From NCBI GenBank assembly GCA_963811365.1, contig CAWEQW010000008.1:496001-560000 (forward strand): a DNA stretch of 64,000 nucleotides, read 5' to 3'. The position numbers and the translations under genes were made by a program. Shown here one piece after another: positions 62,928 to 64,000 of this stretch (positions within the stretch are counted from its first letter, which is position 1; the number at the start of each line of letters is the position of its first letter). The notes under the pieces are model-generated. The model did not search any database and had not been told where the DNA came from. It saw only the letters and a program-made list of their open reading frames with translations. Origin of the DNA: CAWEQW01 sp963811365. GTDB lineage: Bacteria > Actinomycetota > Actinomycetes > Propionibacteriales > Nocardioidaceae.

Positions 62928-64000
62928 ATGGTGAGACGCGTGAGCGACGAGACCCAGACTCAGGACACGCTGACCCTCGACACGGCGGCGATCCCGCCGG
63001 AGGGCACCGACGAGCAGCCCAAGACCGAGAGCCACGACCAGCCCGTCCCGGAGGCGTACGCCGCCTTCATGCGGACCGGTTGGGGGGACCGCGACCTCGA
63101 CCTTCCGCCGCACCCGGTGGCTTCGTGGGCGGCTGCGCGGCGCGCCCGGCTGGCCGAGATGTTCCCCGGCGAGCGGCTCGTCGTACCGGCCGGCACCTTC
63201 AAGGTGCGCGCCAACGACACCGACTACCGGTTCCGACCCGAGACCGCGCACACCTACCTGTGCGGCAACCAGACGAGCGACGCGGTCCTGGTCATCGAGG
63301 ACGGCGAGTCGACCCTGTACGCGCGACCGCGCTCCTCGCGGGAGACCGACGAGTTCTTCCGGGACCGCAGGTACGGCGAGCTGTGGGCCGGCCGCCGGCC
63401 CTCGCTCCACGAGATGCAGTCCTCGCTCGGGCTGGCCTGCCGACACCTCGACGAGCTCCCCGAGGTGCTCCGCGGGTCGAGCAAGACCCGGGTGCTGCGC
63501 GACGTCGACGACGTCGTGGACCGGGCGGTCGCCGGGGACGAGGTGCGCGACGAGGAGCTGGCCCGGGCGGTCTCCGAGATGCGCCTGGTCAAGGACTCCT
63601 GGGAGCTCGAGCAGCTGCAGGAGGCGTGCGACATCACCACGCTCGGCTTCGCCGACAGCGTCCGGGAGTGGGACGACGTGCTCCGCTACGGCGAGCGCTG
63701 GATCGAGGGAACCTTCTTCCGGCGCGCGCGTGCGATGGGCAACGACATCGGGTACGACTCGATCGTCGGGGGTGGCCGGCACGCCACCACCCTGCACTGG
63801 ATCGACAACTCGGGACCGGTGACGCCCGGCGAGCTGCTGCTGCTCGACATGGGCGCCGAGGGCACGAACCTCTACACCGCCGACGTGACCCGGACCCTGC
63901 CCGTGGACGGCACCTTCACGCCGCTGCAGCGGGACCTCTACACGCTGGTGTACCAGGCGCAGAGCGCCGGCATCGACGCGGTGCGCCCGGGCGCCGACTT
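62928..64000 (+). CDS. Xaa-Pro aminopeptidase, M24B (3' truncated)
   Basis: 357 residues are visible; the window ends before the stop. N-terminal prolidase-type domain with PEAYAAFMRTGWGDRDLDLP and VVPAGTFKVRANDTDYRFRP, then the pita-bread domain: SIVGGGRHATTLHW and metal ligands in LLLLDMGAEG and YTADVTRT. Cuts N-terminal residues ahead of proline. The first in-frame ATG, 62928 (MVRR), is used; the GTG at 62940 is equally possible. Confidence 0.93.
   Translation, partial: MVRRVSDETQTQDTLTLDTAAIPPEGTDEQPKTESHDQPVPEAYAAFMRTGWGDRDLDLPPHPVASWAAARRARLAEMFPGERLVVPAGTFKVRANDTDYRFRPETAHTYLCGNQTSDAVLVIEDGESTLYARPRSSRETDEFFRDRRYGELWAGRRPSLHEMQSSLGLACRHLDELPEVLRGSSKTRVLRDVDDVVDRAVAGDEVRDEELARAVSEMRLVKDSWELEQLQEACDITTLGFADSVREWDDVLRYGERWIEGTFFRRARAMGNDIGYDSIVGGGRHATTLHWIDNSGPVTPGELLLLDMGAEGTNLYTADVTRTLPVDGTFTPLQRDLYTLVYQAQSAGIDAVRPGAD

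Overview
The window is about 64 kb of very GC-rich DNA with strong third-position GC, many GTG starts and many 4-bp ATGA/GTGA overlaps. Gene content and order point to an actinobacterium, most likely of the Nocardioides/Propionibacteriales type. The backbone follows the order I remember from Mycobacterium (rne, ndk, DUF4233, folC, clpX-clpP2-clpP1-tig, nei-type glycosylase, rpiB, DsbA-like, pepN, glbO, thioesterases, ettA, ssb paralogue). It is interrupted by patches of accessory or decaying DNA.

Layout. 1-1.6 kb: end of a DHA2-type drug exporter and its MarR regulator. 1.6-9.7 kb: ribonuclease E/G with low-complexity arms, a TIGR03936-like protein, a CynX-like transporter and a TIGR03960-like radical SAM protein. 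9.9-15.7 kb: a complete cell-elongation cluster (mreB-mreC-mreD-PBP2-rodA, minus strand). 15.9-19.5 kb: an ArsR-type regulator with an MFS exporter and a large membrane protein. 19.5-28.0 kb is accessory: an IS630-like fragment with strong hairpins, a frameshifted beta-helix protein, a membrane kinase fused to its own response regulator, and an OmpR-type two-component pair divergent from a secreted DUF2202 protein. 28.2-38.7 kb: ndk, DUF4233, folC, a valS that looks archaeal-type, and the Clp protease/trigger factor block. 38.8-41.0 kb: tRNA-Pro, then tRNA-Gly followed by a decayed IS481-like element bracketed by copies of the tRNA 3' end and a broken flavoprotein gene. 41.0-50.8 kb: PP2C phosphatase, DNA glycosylase, rpiB, metG, a kinase-fold protein lacking catalytic residues, a DsbA-like protein, pepN and two small conserved proteins. 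50.8-64 kb: broken mscS, osmC, truncated haemoglobin, two thioesterases, thiolase, MarR, DksA-like protein, ettA, ssb paralogue, and a coupled PrsW/dynamin-like GTPase operon divergent from an aminopeptidase P cut by the window end.

Working together: the Mre/PBP2/RodA genes form the lateral-wall machine; ClpXP1P2 and trigger factor share protein quality control, with a ClgR-like operator ahead of clpP1; ndk, folC, valS, metG and ettA are housekeeping. The most interesting parts are the fused kinase-regulator beside the beta-helix gene, the Met-rich sensor/DUF2202 pair, the PrsW-GTPase-GTPase operon, the tRNA-Gly/IS junction and an 88-bp palindromic repeat with a second half copy. Several genes (rne leader, beta-helix gene, mscS, IS481 transposase, flavoprotein) show reading-frame breaks. 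Some may be sequence errors, so frame integrity should be treated with care.
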